Shown: positions 35,088-45,999 of the stretch, one piece after another
Numbering within the stretch: the first letter of the stretch is position 1
How the letters are laid out: each line of letters opens with the position of its first letter
Source of the DNA: Torreya grandis
Taxonomy: Eukaryota; Streptophyta; Pinopsida; Cupressales; Taxaceae
Reading direction: 5' to 3'
DNA: 64,000 bases
NCBI GenBank assembly: GCA_037957365.1
Contig: JARHVA010000082.1
Coordinates: 1,477,001-1,541,000, forward strand
The notes under the pieces: model-generated
What the model was told of the DNA's origin: nothing
The model's database searches: none
The model's input: only the letters and a program-made list of their open reading frames with translations
Made by a program: the position numbers and the translations under genes

Positions 35088-35399
35088 AGCAATGGTGAAT
35101 TGGACGAGGTGAAAGTCCAAGATGAGCTCGCAAGAAAAAGAAATAATCACTTGCAGGAAAACACAGAGACTGACGGCGACAGGTTAGGAACCGGCGTCGA
35201 CAGGACAGAAACCGACGTCGGCCGTATAGGTACTGAGGTCGGTCAGGCAGAACCGACGTTGGTCAGTAACAGGTCTGCAGGTGACCGAGGTCAGTCACTG
35301 TCAGAGAATTTGGGTGGACAGCGTGTTGTGAACGAGTCTCAGACACCCATCAGGAGGTCAAAAAGGGTGAGTAAGCCTCCAATTAGATATTCTCCTTCT
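35088..35399 (+). pseudogene. Copia-B linker between integrase and RT, built from a 21-bp repeat
   Basis: In the polyprotein frame this encodes a hydrophilic spacer rich in Thr, Asp, Gly and Arg (DRLGTGVDRTETDVGRIGTE). The DNA holds six variants of ACCGACGTCGGT at 35,169, 35,190, 35,211, 35,232, 35,252 and 35,284; the first four are exactly 21 bp apart (seven codons). The same 12-bp motif lies in the LTRs. Linkers at this place are variable in copia elements, so the protein sequence is probably under little constraint. Confidence 0.88.
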
Positions 35400-36983
35400 T
35401 TATTTTATTTATTGCTAACTGATGGTGGAGAACCAGAGAGTTTTGAAGAAGCAATACAGGTGGAGTCCAAGAGTGAGTGGGAGCATGGCATGGTTGAGGA
35501 GTTGGAGTCCTTAAGAGATAACCAAACATGGGATTTGGTTGAATTGCCAGCTGGTAAGAGAACACTCAAGAACAGATGGACCTACAGGTTGAAGGAAGGT
35601 GAGAATGGACAGATGAGATACAAGGCCAGATTAGTGGTAAAAGGATTTGCACAAAAGCCAGGTATCGACTTTGGTGAGATTTTTTCTCCTGTTGTTAAAA
35701 TGACTTCAATAAGGGTTGTATTGTCTTTGGTTGCTTTTGAGGATTTGCATCTTGAGCAGCTAGATGTTAAGACAGTGTTTCTTCATGGAGATTTGGATGA
35801 GGAAATATAGATGGAACAGCCAGAAGGATTTGAGGTCAAGGGTAAGGAGAAGTTTGTGTGCAGGTTGAAGAAAAGCTTGTATGGCCTCAAGCAAGCTCCT
35901 AGGCAATGGTACTTAAAATTTGACAGGTTTATGACTGAGCATGGCTACAGTAGGTGTCAATCAGACCATTGTGTGTATTTCAATAGATTTGATAATGATA
36001 GATATATTATTCTATTGTTGTATGTAGATGACATGCTGGTTGCAGGGTCTCACATGCAGGATATCTCACAGCTTAAGGTGAAATTAGCTCAAACATTTGC
36101 TATGAAGGATTTGGGAGTAGCAAAGAAAATCTTTGGCACGAGCATTAAGAGAGACAGGAAAAATCACAGGTTGATATTGTCTCAAGAAGATTATGTGGAC
36201 AAGGTGTTAAAATGGTTCAATATGCAGGATGTTAAACCGGTAAGCACACCTTTGGCTGGACATTTTAAGTTGAGTAAAGAACAATGTCCTAATTCATATG
36301 ATGAGGTAGAGTACATGAGTAAGGTTCCATATTCTTCCGCAGTAGGGAGTTTGATGTATGCAATGGTGTGTACTAGACTGGATATTGCCCAAGCAATGGG
36401 AGTGGTAAGTAAGTATATGGCCAATCTAGGTAAGGAACATTGGAAAGCAGTTCAGTGGATCCTTAGATATCTGAGAGGAACCAGCAGTAGGCACTTATGC
36501 TATGGAGGTTTAGATACTTCTCTACATGGCTATGTAGATTCAGATATGGTAGGTGATTTGGATGGCAGGAAGAGCACTATAGGCTATGTTTTCACTGTAA
36601 GTGGAATGGCGGTTAGCTGGATATCTAAGTTGCAGAAGGTTGTTGCCTTGTCAACTACAGAAGCAGAGTATATTGCAGCCACAGAAGCTAGCAAGGAGAT
36701 GATATGGATGACACAGTTCATGGATGAGCTTGGTAGGGAGCATGAGAGTTGTAGATTGTATAGTGACAGTCAGAGTGCAATCCATTTGGCTAAGAATTCA
36801 GCTTTTCATTCAAGAACAAAACACATACAGCTAAGGTATCACTTCATACGACAGGTATTGGAAGATGGTGAGTTGAAGCTGGAGAAGATCCATACAGATA
36901 GGAATCTTGCTGATATGTTAACCAAGCTGATTACAAAGGAGAAGTTGAATCTTCATTCAACTTCTGTTGGTCTTCATGATTGA
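35400..36983 (+). pseudogene. Copia-B reverse transcriptase and RNase H part of the polyprotein
   Basis: The same frame continues, cut once by TAG at 35,808-35,810, to a TGA stop at 36,983. RT motifs: RYKARLVVKGFAQ, DFGEIFSPVVKMTSIR, QLDVKTVFLHGDLDEEI, LYGLKQAPRQWYLKF and LLLYVDDMLVAGS (YVDD intact). Connection: VSTPLAGHFKLSK, PYSSAVGSLMYAMVCTRLDI. RNase H: DGRKSTIGYVFTVSG, ALSTTEAEYIAATEASKEM, YSDSQSAIHLAKN and TKHIQLRYHFIR. The end ADMLTKLITKEKLNLH is the usual copia C-terminus. Strongly Tnt1/Tork-like. Confidence 0.95.
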
Positions 36984-37040
36984 GTTGAAGATGGAGGAGC
37001 TAGAAGATGTTGCTGTACAGGTACTAGTGCAGCTATTTAT

Positions 37041-37055
37041 CTCCAAGTGGGAGAT
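37041..37055 (+). promoter_or_regulatory. Polypurine tract of Copia-B
   Basis: CTCCAAGTGGGAGAT directly before the 3' LTR, a common copia form. Confidence 0.9.
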
Positions 37056-37770
37056 TGTTAGGGTGTGGAGCTAAAAACTTCACCAAGGAGCATTCATTAT
37101 TAGGTTCGGGTCTACACAGACACCGGCATCGGTCAGGAGCGATCGACGTCGGTCACAAGCAGTTACAGAGATGCTGACGTCGGTAGAAGGTCGGCCGACG
37201 GCAGTCACAGACAAACAGCAGGAACCGACGTTGGTTACCTGCGTGTCCAGAAAGCTATTTTCGTGGACAGAAGCGAGTGTTTGCATGATAAGTTTGAGTT
37301 AAAGTCTCAAGCTCGCGTCTCTATTATTGGCATTACTATTTTTAGAGCCCTTGTTCAAGTGGCTTAACTGCTTGTTGGATGTACATGCTCAATTCTCTTA
37401 ATTCTATATGTAGAATTAGATCTTCTTAGCTTTGTAGGAGTTTTTGTGGTGAATTATTGTAATTCATTATGTGTGAAGAATAGTACAGAATTGAATCAAT
37501 CCAGGCTTGTTGGAGTTGATTGTTCTTGAGAGAGAGAACTCTTGAGGAATAGAGATCTATTGAGAGATCTATACATCTAGGAGAGGTGTGGAAGAAAGAA
37601 GCTTTCTTCAATTGTATTCCTTTTGTAAAGAGTTTGTTAATACAAGTTTTCAGGGTGTTTCTTGTATCTCTTGTTCTTGTTATTATCATTCTAATTACTT
37701 GTCAATCTAATTTAATTCCGTGTTTATTACTTTCACAAGTGTAATCTATTGTTGGTTTGATCCCCCAACA
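37056..37770 (+). repeat. Copia-B 3' LTR
   Basis: 715 bp, paired with 32,071-32,786. The palindrome-type motifs are at 37,122-37,133, 37,142-37,153, 37,173-37,184, 37,194-37,205 and 37,224-37,235. Nearly half of the differences from the 5' LTR fall in the first 200 bp, largely inside these CpG-bearing motifs. It ends CCCCCAACA, followed by the target duplication GGGAT. Confidence 0.96.
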
Positions 37771-37775
37771 GGGAT

Positions 37776-38149
37776 CTGAGAGGATATTGACACACTAAAT
37801 TAAGCCTCAATTGGGTGCAATTTAACAAACATTCATACTTAATCATGGTCTAATCCATTCAATTTTTCTCAATCAAGGACATTTGATCACAAAATAATAA
37901 TAAATGGTGCTCAAACATGCTTGATTTTACCAAAATATACCTTCATGTATAAAAAATCACTTAATCAAGGTATAAATCAAATTAATTTTCTCAAATAACT
38001 ACATTTGATGATGATATAATGACAAATGGTACTCATATATGGGAAAATTTACCTAAATCCACCTTCATTTATTTGAATACACCTAATATAGCCTATGTGA
38101 CTTTATTGTCATCACTAAAGGGTGAAGTTGGGGTGTCACTAAAAGTGAC
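37776..38149. other. Left flank of the satellite array
   Basis: Contains two diverged copies of a unit about 134 bp long (ACATTTGATCACAAAAT near 37,868 and ACATTTGATGATGATAT near 38,002, each followed by an AAATGGT-CTCA block). A related sequence, ATGACAAATGGTGCTAAATA, recurs at the right end of the array near 41,468. The array therefore sits inside, or grew from, a related repeat. Confidence 0.55.
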
Positions 38150-41100
38150 TTGATTTTCATATTTAAAGAGAATTTAGTGATTTGGGGCTCAATTGACAAC
38201 CATGTAATTTATTCGAGGCTCAATTTTCTCCAATTGAGTCCCTAATGTACCAATTACTCATTTGATTAAATGAGGGATATAGTTGAAGGCCCAATTATGC
38301 CCCATGAACTTAATTACGAACACATAATTTGATTTGGTGCTCAATTTTTCTCGATTGACTTCTCTTTTGAACCAATTACTCATTTGGTTCAGTGAGGGAT
38401 GTAAGTTGGGGAAATCAAGCCTTATGGACCTGATTACAACTAGATAACATGATTTTAGGATATATTTGTTATTTTTGAGTCTTTGATTGATATGATTACT
38501 TAGAACAAGGGATGTAATTTATGGAAACTGATCCCTTGTAAACTTGATGGCAACCACATAATGTGATTTTGGGTTACATTTTCCCCAATTAATTCTTTGA
38601 TTAAACCCATTATTCATTTCATTTAATGAGGGATGTAATTTGGGCAATCAAGCCAGGGCTAATTTTTCACTAATTTAGTCCTTAATTAAACTAATTACTT
38701 GATTTATCTAATGACAGACACAATTATTGGGCAATTAAACCCCATAAACATAATTGTGACCATATAATGTAATTTGGGCCTCATTTTTCCTCAATTGAGT
38801 CCCCAATTGGACCAATTAGTTATTTAGTTCAACAAGGGATGTAATTTTGGGTAGTTGAGCCCTACAAACATAATTATAACCACATATTGTGAATTGGTGC
38901 TTAATTTTCCATAATTGTTTCCCTGATTTAACCAACTACTCATTTGGCTCATTGAGACATGTAATTTTGGGAAATTTAGACTCGTGAACATAATTGTGAT
39001 CATATAATGTGATTTGGGATTTAATTTTCCCCAATTGAGTCCTTAATTAAACTAATTACTCATTTGGTTCCTCTAAGGACAAAATTAGGGGCAACTAATC
39101 CATATGAACCTAATTGTAACTAAATAATGTGATTTGGGGCTTTACTTACCCTAATTGAGTCCCTTATTGAACTAATTACTCATTTGGAATGATGAGGGAT
39201 GTAATTTTTGGGAATTTCACCTCGTGAACTTAATTACAACTAGATAATGTGATTTGGGGTTTAATTTTTCTCATTTGAGTCATTGATTGAACCAATTACT
39301 TTATTGATTTAATGAGAAATAAAATTCTAGTCAATTAGGCCTAGTAAACCTAATTGTGAGAACGTAATATGATTTGAGGCTCTATTATTCACAAATGTGT
39401 CTCTAATTGATCCAATTACTCATTTGGTTTAATGAGGGATGTAACTTAGGGCACTCAATCCCCATGAACCTAATTATAGACACATAATGTGATTTAACAC
39501 TCAATTAGCCCCAATCAAGCTTTATAAACCTAATTTCACCCACATAAAATATTTTGGGGCTCCAATTTCCCCAACCGAGTCTCTGATTGATCTGATTATT
39601 ATTTTCATTCAATGAGTGAAACAACTTGGGGTAATTAAGATACATGAATATAATTTCCACCACATAAAGTGATTTAGTGCTCAATTAGAGATAACTAAGT
39701 CCATGATTGGACCAATTACTTTATTGCTTATATGAGGGATGTAATTTGAGCCAATCAAAGCTTGTAAACATGATTGTGACCACATAATATGATTTGGTGC
39801 TCAATTTTACCCAATTGAGTCCCTAATTAAACTAATTACTCATTTGGTTCAATCAAGGACATAATATGGGGCCCAATTGAGCCCTAAAAACATAATTACA
39901 ACCACATAATGTGATATGGGGCTCATTTTCCCCAATTGAGCCCCTGATTGAAGAAATTTTGTGGCAATCAAACTCGATGGTCCTAATTTCATCTAGATAA
40001 TGTGATTAGTTGTTCCACTTTCCCCCATTATGTCCTTGATTGAACCAATTACTCATTTTATTTAATGAAGGGATGAAAATTGGGGAAATCAAACCTCATG
40101 AACAAAATTGTGACTAGATAATGTGATTTGGGGATCAATAATCCATAGTTACATCCCTAATTGAACTAATTGATCAATTGATTCAATGAGTGATGTAATT
40201 TTGACCAATAAAGACCCATGAACCTAATTAAAACCACATATTATGAATTGGGGATCAATTTTCTTCAAGTGAGTCTTTAATTTAACCAATTACTGATTTG
40301 GCTCAATGAGGGACACAATTTGGGGAAATCAAGCCCTGTAAACCTAATTATGACCACATAATGTGATTTGGGGCTAAATTTTCCATAACCAAGTCCCTGA
40401 TTGAACCAATTACTCAGTTGGTTCAATAAGGGATGTAATTTGAGTAAATTGAGCCCCATGAAGCTAATTTTTACCAAATAATCTGATTTAGGCTTCAATT
40501 TACCCTGATTGAGTCCCAAATTAAATTGATTACTCATTAGGTTAAATAAGGGATGTAATATGGGGCATTCAAACCTCATAAACCTAATTAAGACCATATA
40601 ATGTGATTTGAGCTCCATTGTCCCTAATTTAGTCCCAAATTGAACCAATTACTCATTCAATTCAATCAGAGAGAATTTTTCATCCAATCAAGCCCCATGA
40701 ACCTAAGTTCAACCATGGGATGTGATTTAGGGGTCCATTATCCCCAATTGAGTCCTTGATTGAGCTAAATGCTCATTTAGTTCAATGAAGGATGAAACTT
40801 GGGGTAATAGATACTTGGGAATCTAATTACTGCATAATGTGATATGGGGCTTAATTAGCCCCAATTGAGTTTTTGATTGAACTAATTACTCAAATAGTTC
40901 AATGAAAGATGTAATTTGGGCTAATCAAGCCCCTTGAACCTAATTGCGGCCACATAATGTGATTTAGAGCTGAATTTAACCCAATTTGGTCCTTAATTGA
41001 CTAATAACTTGAATAATTTAATGAAAGATGAAATTTTAGCCAATCAATACATGTGAACCACATAATGTGACAATTGAGTTCTTGATTAAACTAATTTCTC

Positions 41101-41430
41101 ATTTAGTTCAATAAGGAACATAATTTAGGGTAATCAATCATTGTGAACCAAATTATGATTAGATAATGTGATTTAGGGCTCCATTTTCCCCAATTGAGTT
41201 TTTGATTAATCCAATCACTCATTTGGTTTAATGAGGATGTAATTCATGGAAACTAAGGCCCATATATCTAATTACAACTAGATAATGTGATTTTGAGCTC
41301 AGTCTTTCCTAATCAACTCCCTTATTAGACCAATTACTTGATTGACTCAATGAAGATTGTAATTTTGGCCAATCAAGCCACATGAACCTAATTACAACCA
41401 CATAATGTGATTTATGGCTCAAATATCCCT
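38150..41430. repeat. Tandem satellite array, monomer about 120 bp, roughly 27 copies
   Basis: The block ATTACT(CATTTGG) recurs at a spacing of almost exactly 120 bp, for example 38,935, 39,055, 39,175, 39,295 and 39,415, then 40,169, 40,289, 40,409 and 40,529. A few monomers are shortened (about 85-90 bp) or merged. Monomers differ by roughly 15-25% by eye, so the array is old. Each monomer holds an inverted repeat of up to 15 bp around ATTACTCA (best at 40,395-40,409 with 40,418-40,432) and a second one, CTCAATT-6 nt-AATTGAG. It contains no gene; the open frame at 40,277-40,648 exists only because 120 is a multiple of 3. Confidence 0.92.
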
Positions 41431-42790
41431 AGTGGAGTTAAATAATGACATCAAATGATGAAATTATGACAAATGGTGCTAAATATATGTATAGTTTCCC
41501 TAGTTTGGTATCCATTAGGTTGTTGGTGAAACATAGCCAATTTGGTTTTCAGTATTTAATTTTCAAGCATAAACCACTTCATGATACATTGGTGAAGATG
41601 TATATCTTTCTCCAAGGTTGTAATTCTTTCTTGAAAACTCTTGTAGGAAGGTTCTTCTTTACTCACATTAATATTCCTCTCATTTGTCTCAATATATATA
41701 ATTTTTTCATGCTTAGTATGGTCATTTTTACCTTTATTTGCATCATTATTACCCTACATTTGGGTTTTCCAACTCTCTTAGCCTGCATTGGTCTAATGAA
41801 AAGGCTTATTAGAAATGTTCTTGTCTAATTCATCTTTAGGAGTGTCAATCTCAATCACCCCAACAACAGTATGGTCCTTATTAAATACCTTGTGACTCAT
41901 ATCCTTATCCAGAATCAACTCCTCCTCAATATCTCCATGTTTTTCAAGTGGAATTATAATACTAATGGATATAGTTTTCTTAATCTCCTTCCCTAGTTAG
42001 TTGGAGGAGGATCCTTGGAATTACAGGGACATGCATCCAAGATAGTAACCAACAAGACTAACCCAAAAAAACTAGTTAGATATTTATCTTTATGATATAA
42101 TAGGAAGATAAGGGATTGATGTAGGTGTATGTCATTTTTACCCACTAAACATCAATGATAGAGTTTTCCAAGGACATCAATAATAAAAAAAGGAGACTAA
42201 CTAATTTTATCAGTCTAAAGTGATTCAACAAGGTAAAATAATAAGAATAGAAACTTTTAAATAAAACTTTCAAGGTTATATACCTCATAATTTTTAGTAA
42301 AAACTCACTCCATGGGCATGGTAGGGGTTCCCTTAGGTAACCTTCTTAGCACTTTGTTAATTTCCCTTTACCCCTCATAAAGGTTTTAACATAATCTTCC
42401 TTGGACCTTTTTCATATTTGTAAAGAAATATTATCTTCATAATTTAAATGATTGAAATTTCAAAATTTCTTACTGGAGTAATTAACAATGAATTAATACA
42501 TTATTAAAAATAATTTAAATGTTATAAATTAGTAATAATTATCAAATATAATAATTACGCCAAAGTCATGTCATGCCATGTCCTTGAAAATGTCATGTCA
42601 GCTATTCAAAATGAAGTCACTTTAGGATAGGATGATGACATGGCTACCACACATGTAAACTTTACTTCTCCAGTGAAGACTTTAAAAGATCGTGAACCAC
42701 TATCATTCCACCATGAGGAGAATTAATTACAAAGGTGGTAGAAATCATGTACTTTAATCTTATTTCAAGCCATTAGCTTCAAGCCTTACC
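41431..42790. other. Region between the satellite and the stand-alone extra-ORF copy
   Basis: No identified gene. On the minus strand a lightly interrupted protein-like stretch runs from about 41,990 to 41,500 (DMSHKVFNKDHTVVGVIEID, then SFQERITTLEKDIHLHQ). It may be part of an unrecognised transposon protein. The last 250 bp are AT-rich with repeated ATGTCATG blocks. Confidence 0.4.
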
Positions 42791-44245
42791 ATGGCTCACC
42801 AAATTCTATCTTCAACTCTCAGGCTACTATTGAGATGGGGAAAGATAGGTACCACCTTGAACCAAATTCATACTCAGAAATCAAAAGCATGAAGAAGGTG
42901 TGGAAGAAGATTCGTAAATGAGACCTCATAGAATTTATGTTGAGAGTAAATGACCATGATTTTGACCTATCAAAAGAATTCATTTCAGTGTGAAATAAGA
43001 GAGTTATGGAAGTAAGAGGCATTAGAATCTTGGTAACAGAGGAGATGATTAGGGAAGCCACAAGGATTTCATTTGAAGGAACAAAATCATATAAGGATCA
43101 ATTGAAAAAATAGGAACTCTTATAGAGGTTTTTTCAAATAAATGATTTCATAAAGACAAATAAAAATGGGTTTTCTCGCTTGGACCTTTTGTGCCAATGG
43201 CTTGAAGTCTACTAAAAAATAATGAATTATATTACACTTAAAGGTAAGTATACCCTCATATTTTCCCATCACTTTCTCTTACTAAACCATTTTTAGGATT
43301 AAAAAATTAGCCTTCCCTATTACCTCCTAAAATCCCTAGAGAGCATTTATCTTGTGCACCAAATCAATGAAGTTAATCCAATCATACACCAATGCCTTAT
43401 CATGCTACTAGAAAAACATGGCGAGAACCTTCAGGGTAAGGAGGTTACGATGGAGGGGTCCTCTGATGAGGACTCCCTTGAGCAAGATCCTACCTCGAGG
43501 TCCCACTACCCTATAATTAATTTTTCCCATGCTAGCCCAAATTCCAAAATCTTAGCTAGGGATCCTCCCCTAAAACTCTTTATCTTCAAACCTAAACCAC
43601 TCTTGCTAAACAAAGGAACCTCTAATGAAGTGGTAGGGAAAGGAAAGACCCCTTATCAGATGAGATCAAAACTAACAAGGATCAACTGGAAAAGTTTAAC
43701 AATAAAATTCATGAGGTGGGGATGTGCTTTGCAAGTTTAATCCAAGACTGGAATGCCATGAACAAGGAGGTTGCCAAAATGATCCAAAAATTTACTTAAA
43801 AAATAAAGGTAGAAGGGACCCCCCCTAAAGCAACATACCATGGAGGTAGAGACCTATTCCCTTAAGATACCCTAAATAACCCCCACTAAGAAGACCAATG
43901 TGAAGGAGCAACTATGGAATATACCCAAAATGATCCTACCTAGGGAGGATGCAAAAGGCCCCAAAAATAGAACTAGGACCAAAATCATAAAAAAATAGGT
44001 AGGTTGTATAGGATAAGGTGATTGAGGATGAGAAGGAATCTATAGAGGGACCCCCCCTCCTAGAATAATTTTTCCATTTATTGTATTTTTTTCCCTCTGC
44101 ATGGTTAGTTAGTCGTTAGTGCTATTTTTTATTTTTTGTCCTTCAGCCAGTGGGGCTTGATACCTTTTAGTACACTTTTATATATACTCTAGTTCTTGGT
44201 CCCTGTAAAACCAATATTTTTACCGTATCAAATAAAAAATAATTA
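42791..44245 (+). pseudogene. Stand-alone extra-ORF family copy P
   Basis: Possible start ATG at 42,791 in CCATGGC context. After a frame change it reads MKKVWKKIRK, LRVNDHDFDLSKEFISV, VMEVRGIRILVTEEMIREAT, SFEGTKSYKDQLKK, and later ITLKGKYTLIFSHHFLLL and a basic/acidic tail. The VRGIRILVTEEMIREAT block aligns with the extra ORFs of Gypsy-I and Gypsy-II and with copy M. It ends in a non-coding tail with ATCAAATAAAAAATAAT near 44,230, like the 3' tail of a LINE-type retroposon. No gag or pol lies beside it. Several stops; not functional as read. Confidence 0.6.
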
Positions 44246-44289
44246 TGTCAAAGTTTTATGCAATCATTATCTTTATTAAAAATACCTAT

Positions 44290-45770
44290 GGAGGTGACAT
44301 TATTTTGATAATGAAAAAATTATGTGAAAAAATAATGTAAAATCTCTTTTTTTATTTGATTGGGTGGATAACCTAGTTTGATAGGGGTCTAGGAACCATG
44401 AAAGTATTATACAAAAAGAGCAATGAGACAATCCATGGATGAATAACAAAAATAATAAAAACCAACTATAACATACTGAAGGTAGAAAAAAATAACAACA
44501 TAAAAAGATCAGGAGGGGGGCCTCTGGTGCTTCCTTCTCCTCCTCTAGTGTCTTCTCTAGAATACCCCACTTGATCTTGGAAGCCTTTACCCTCATACGA
44601 TTTCCAGGACCTTTTGTTGCATCACCTAGAAGAATCATGCATGACCTCTTCTATCCTTGAACCTACAGGGGTGTCTTCTTAATGGGGGTCAATTTGGGGG
44701 AACCAAGTGAGGGGGTTTCTATGACCTTTGACAAATGTTTGATAGGAGTTTTATTAAGCTTAGTGGATTGAAAAAAGGACTACACAATCGATTCAACCTA
44801 CCTGTGTAGGGCGTTCCACTCTTGTATAAGGTTAGAAAGGGTGAAGCCAGCCTTCTTCACCCTATTATTGAAGATCTCCAGTTGTTCCTTGTTGTCTTTT
44901 AGCTCCTCAAACATAATAAATTTTTCCTTCCCACCAGCCTTTATAAAAGTTCCCTCATCTAGGAAGATTGGCTTGGGTTTGGGGATAAAGGGCTTGAGGG
45001 GAAGGTCTTTGATAGAGGTTTTAAAAAAACTAGCTTAAGGAATGCTCATAAATGGGTGATAGGACCCCAATGTGGGGTCCTCTAGAGAGTCCTCATCAGT
45101 GGATGATCCCCCTAGGGGACCTCCCTCCCTTGTAGATTTTGACCATTCTTGACAAGTATAAGAATAAGCCCCTAGTGTAGAATGAGATTGGACTCATTAA
45201 CTTGGTGAGCCAAGGCAATAAATTATAGTGAGTTTAGTAGATAGAATGATAGGATGATCTTATAGTTTAGGAAGTGGTTTAATAAAAAAAAATGATGAGA
45301 AAAAATTAGGTTATCTTTACCCTCTAAGGTCATGTATCTCATTACCTAAAGACATATTTTTGGTTAATGTCACAGGATGTCAACCTAGGGGAAACCCTTT
45401 TTATAGGTATTCATGAACTTATTCATGTGAAAAAATCACTAAAGGAGCTCTTGATTCTTAGTATAATCCTTGAAGGACTTTTCCCCCTTGTAGGACATAC
45501 CAGTAGCCTCCCTAATAAAGTCTTTTATGACTCTAATATTTATGCCCTGAATTACCACCATGCACTTGTTCCATGTAGCAATGAAATCCTGGGCCATGTC
45601 AGCATCATGCTTAGTAATTCTCACCATTACCTATGTGAGACCCCCATGCCTAAGATTTTTTCAAACCTTCTTCCCCTACACCTATGCACATGAGATAGGC
45701 TCTATCCATTCTCTATCTCCTCCCATTGGCACATCGACAACAGAGTCGAGGAAAATGGATGGATGATTCT
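44290..45770 (-). pseudogene. Stand-alone extra-ORF family copy M, convergent with copy P
   Basis: Minus strand: VRITKHDADMAQDFIATWNK, CMVVIQGINIRVIKDFIREAT, GMSYKGEKSFKDYTKNQELL at about 45,627-45,439, aligned residue by residue with copy P (LRVNDHDFDLSKEFISV, EVRGIRILVTEEMIREAT, SFEGTKSYKDQLKK). Its 3' part (about 44,640-44,500) matches copy P near 44,030-44,090 at the DNA level. Its tail near 44,345 has CAATCAAATAAAAAAAGAG, like the P tail. Stops interrupt it. The two copies face each other with their 3' ends about 50-100 bp apart. Confidence 0.6.
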
Positions 45771-45999
45771 AGAGAGAATGGGTTTGAATAATGTGAATAA
45801 GGCTTGGGATGCCTATCATTTTAATCCTATAATAATTAAACCACCTAAAAATTTCATAATGGCAGATCATCATTTTTAAATTCCATTCCTTGATAGAAAT
45901 ATTTCTCACGTGTGATGATATGATATCCCATTCATCCTATAGTACTTTATCTCGTATGGCATTTAGGATTTTATTAGGGGCATGGCTTCTTTCATTCCA

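Larger units (their letters stand above)
32071..37770 (+). mobile_element. Copia-B: structurally complete Ty1/copia retrotransposon (Tork/Tnt1-like)
   Basis: 5,700 bp: 716-bp 5' LTR, primer-binding site, one gag-pol frame from 32,940 to 36,983, polypurine tract, 715-bp 3' LTR, and a 5-bp target duplication GGGAT. The LTRs differ at about 28 positions plus one 1-bp gap by eye (about 4%), making it the youngest dated element here. Domain order is gag, protease, integrase, RT, RNase H (copia order). The frame never shifts, but five TAG codons and at least two active-site changes inactivate it. Copia-A (15.2-19.2 kb) is an internally deleted relative. Confidence 0.97.

Noticed and set aside
35169..35295. 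CRISPR-like array (12-bp motif at 21-bp steps)
   Set aside because: Repeats are too short and diverged, the spacers are only 9 bp, and the array lies in a retrotransposon reading frame of a plant genome.
32940..36983. TAG as a recoded sense codon or programmed readthrough in Copia-B
   Set aside because: Five scattered TAGs, two further active-site losses, and a nuclear plant context make decay far more likely; plant nuclear genes use TAG as stop.
40277..40648. A 123-codon open frame on the minus strand with about 40-residue internal repeats
   Set aside because: It lies wholly inside the 120-bp satellite; 120 is a multiple of 3, so a frame that is open in one monomer can stay open. Neighbouring monomers carry stops.
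41445..41828. 127-codon hydrophobic plus-strand frame
   Set aside because: No recognisable motifs; the opposite strand reads more like a hydrophilic protein, so this is probably its shadow.
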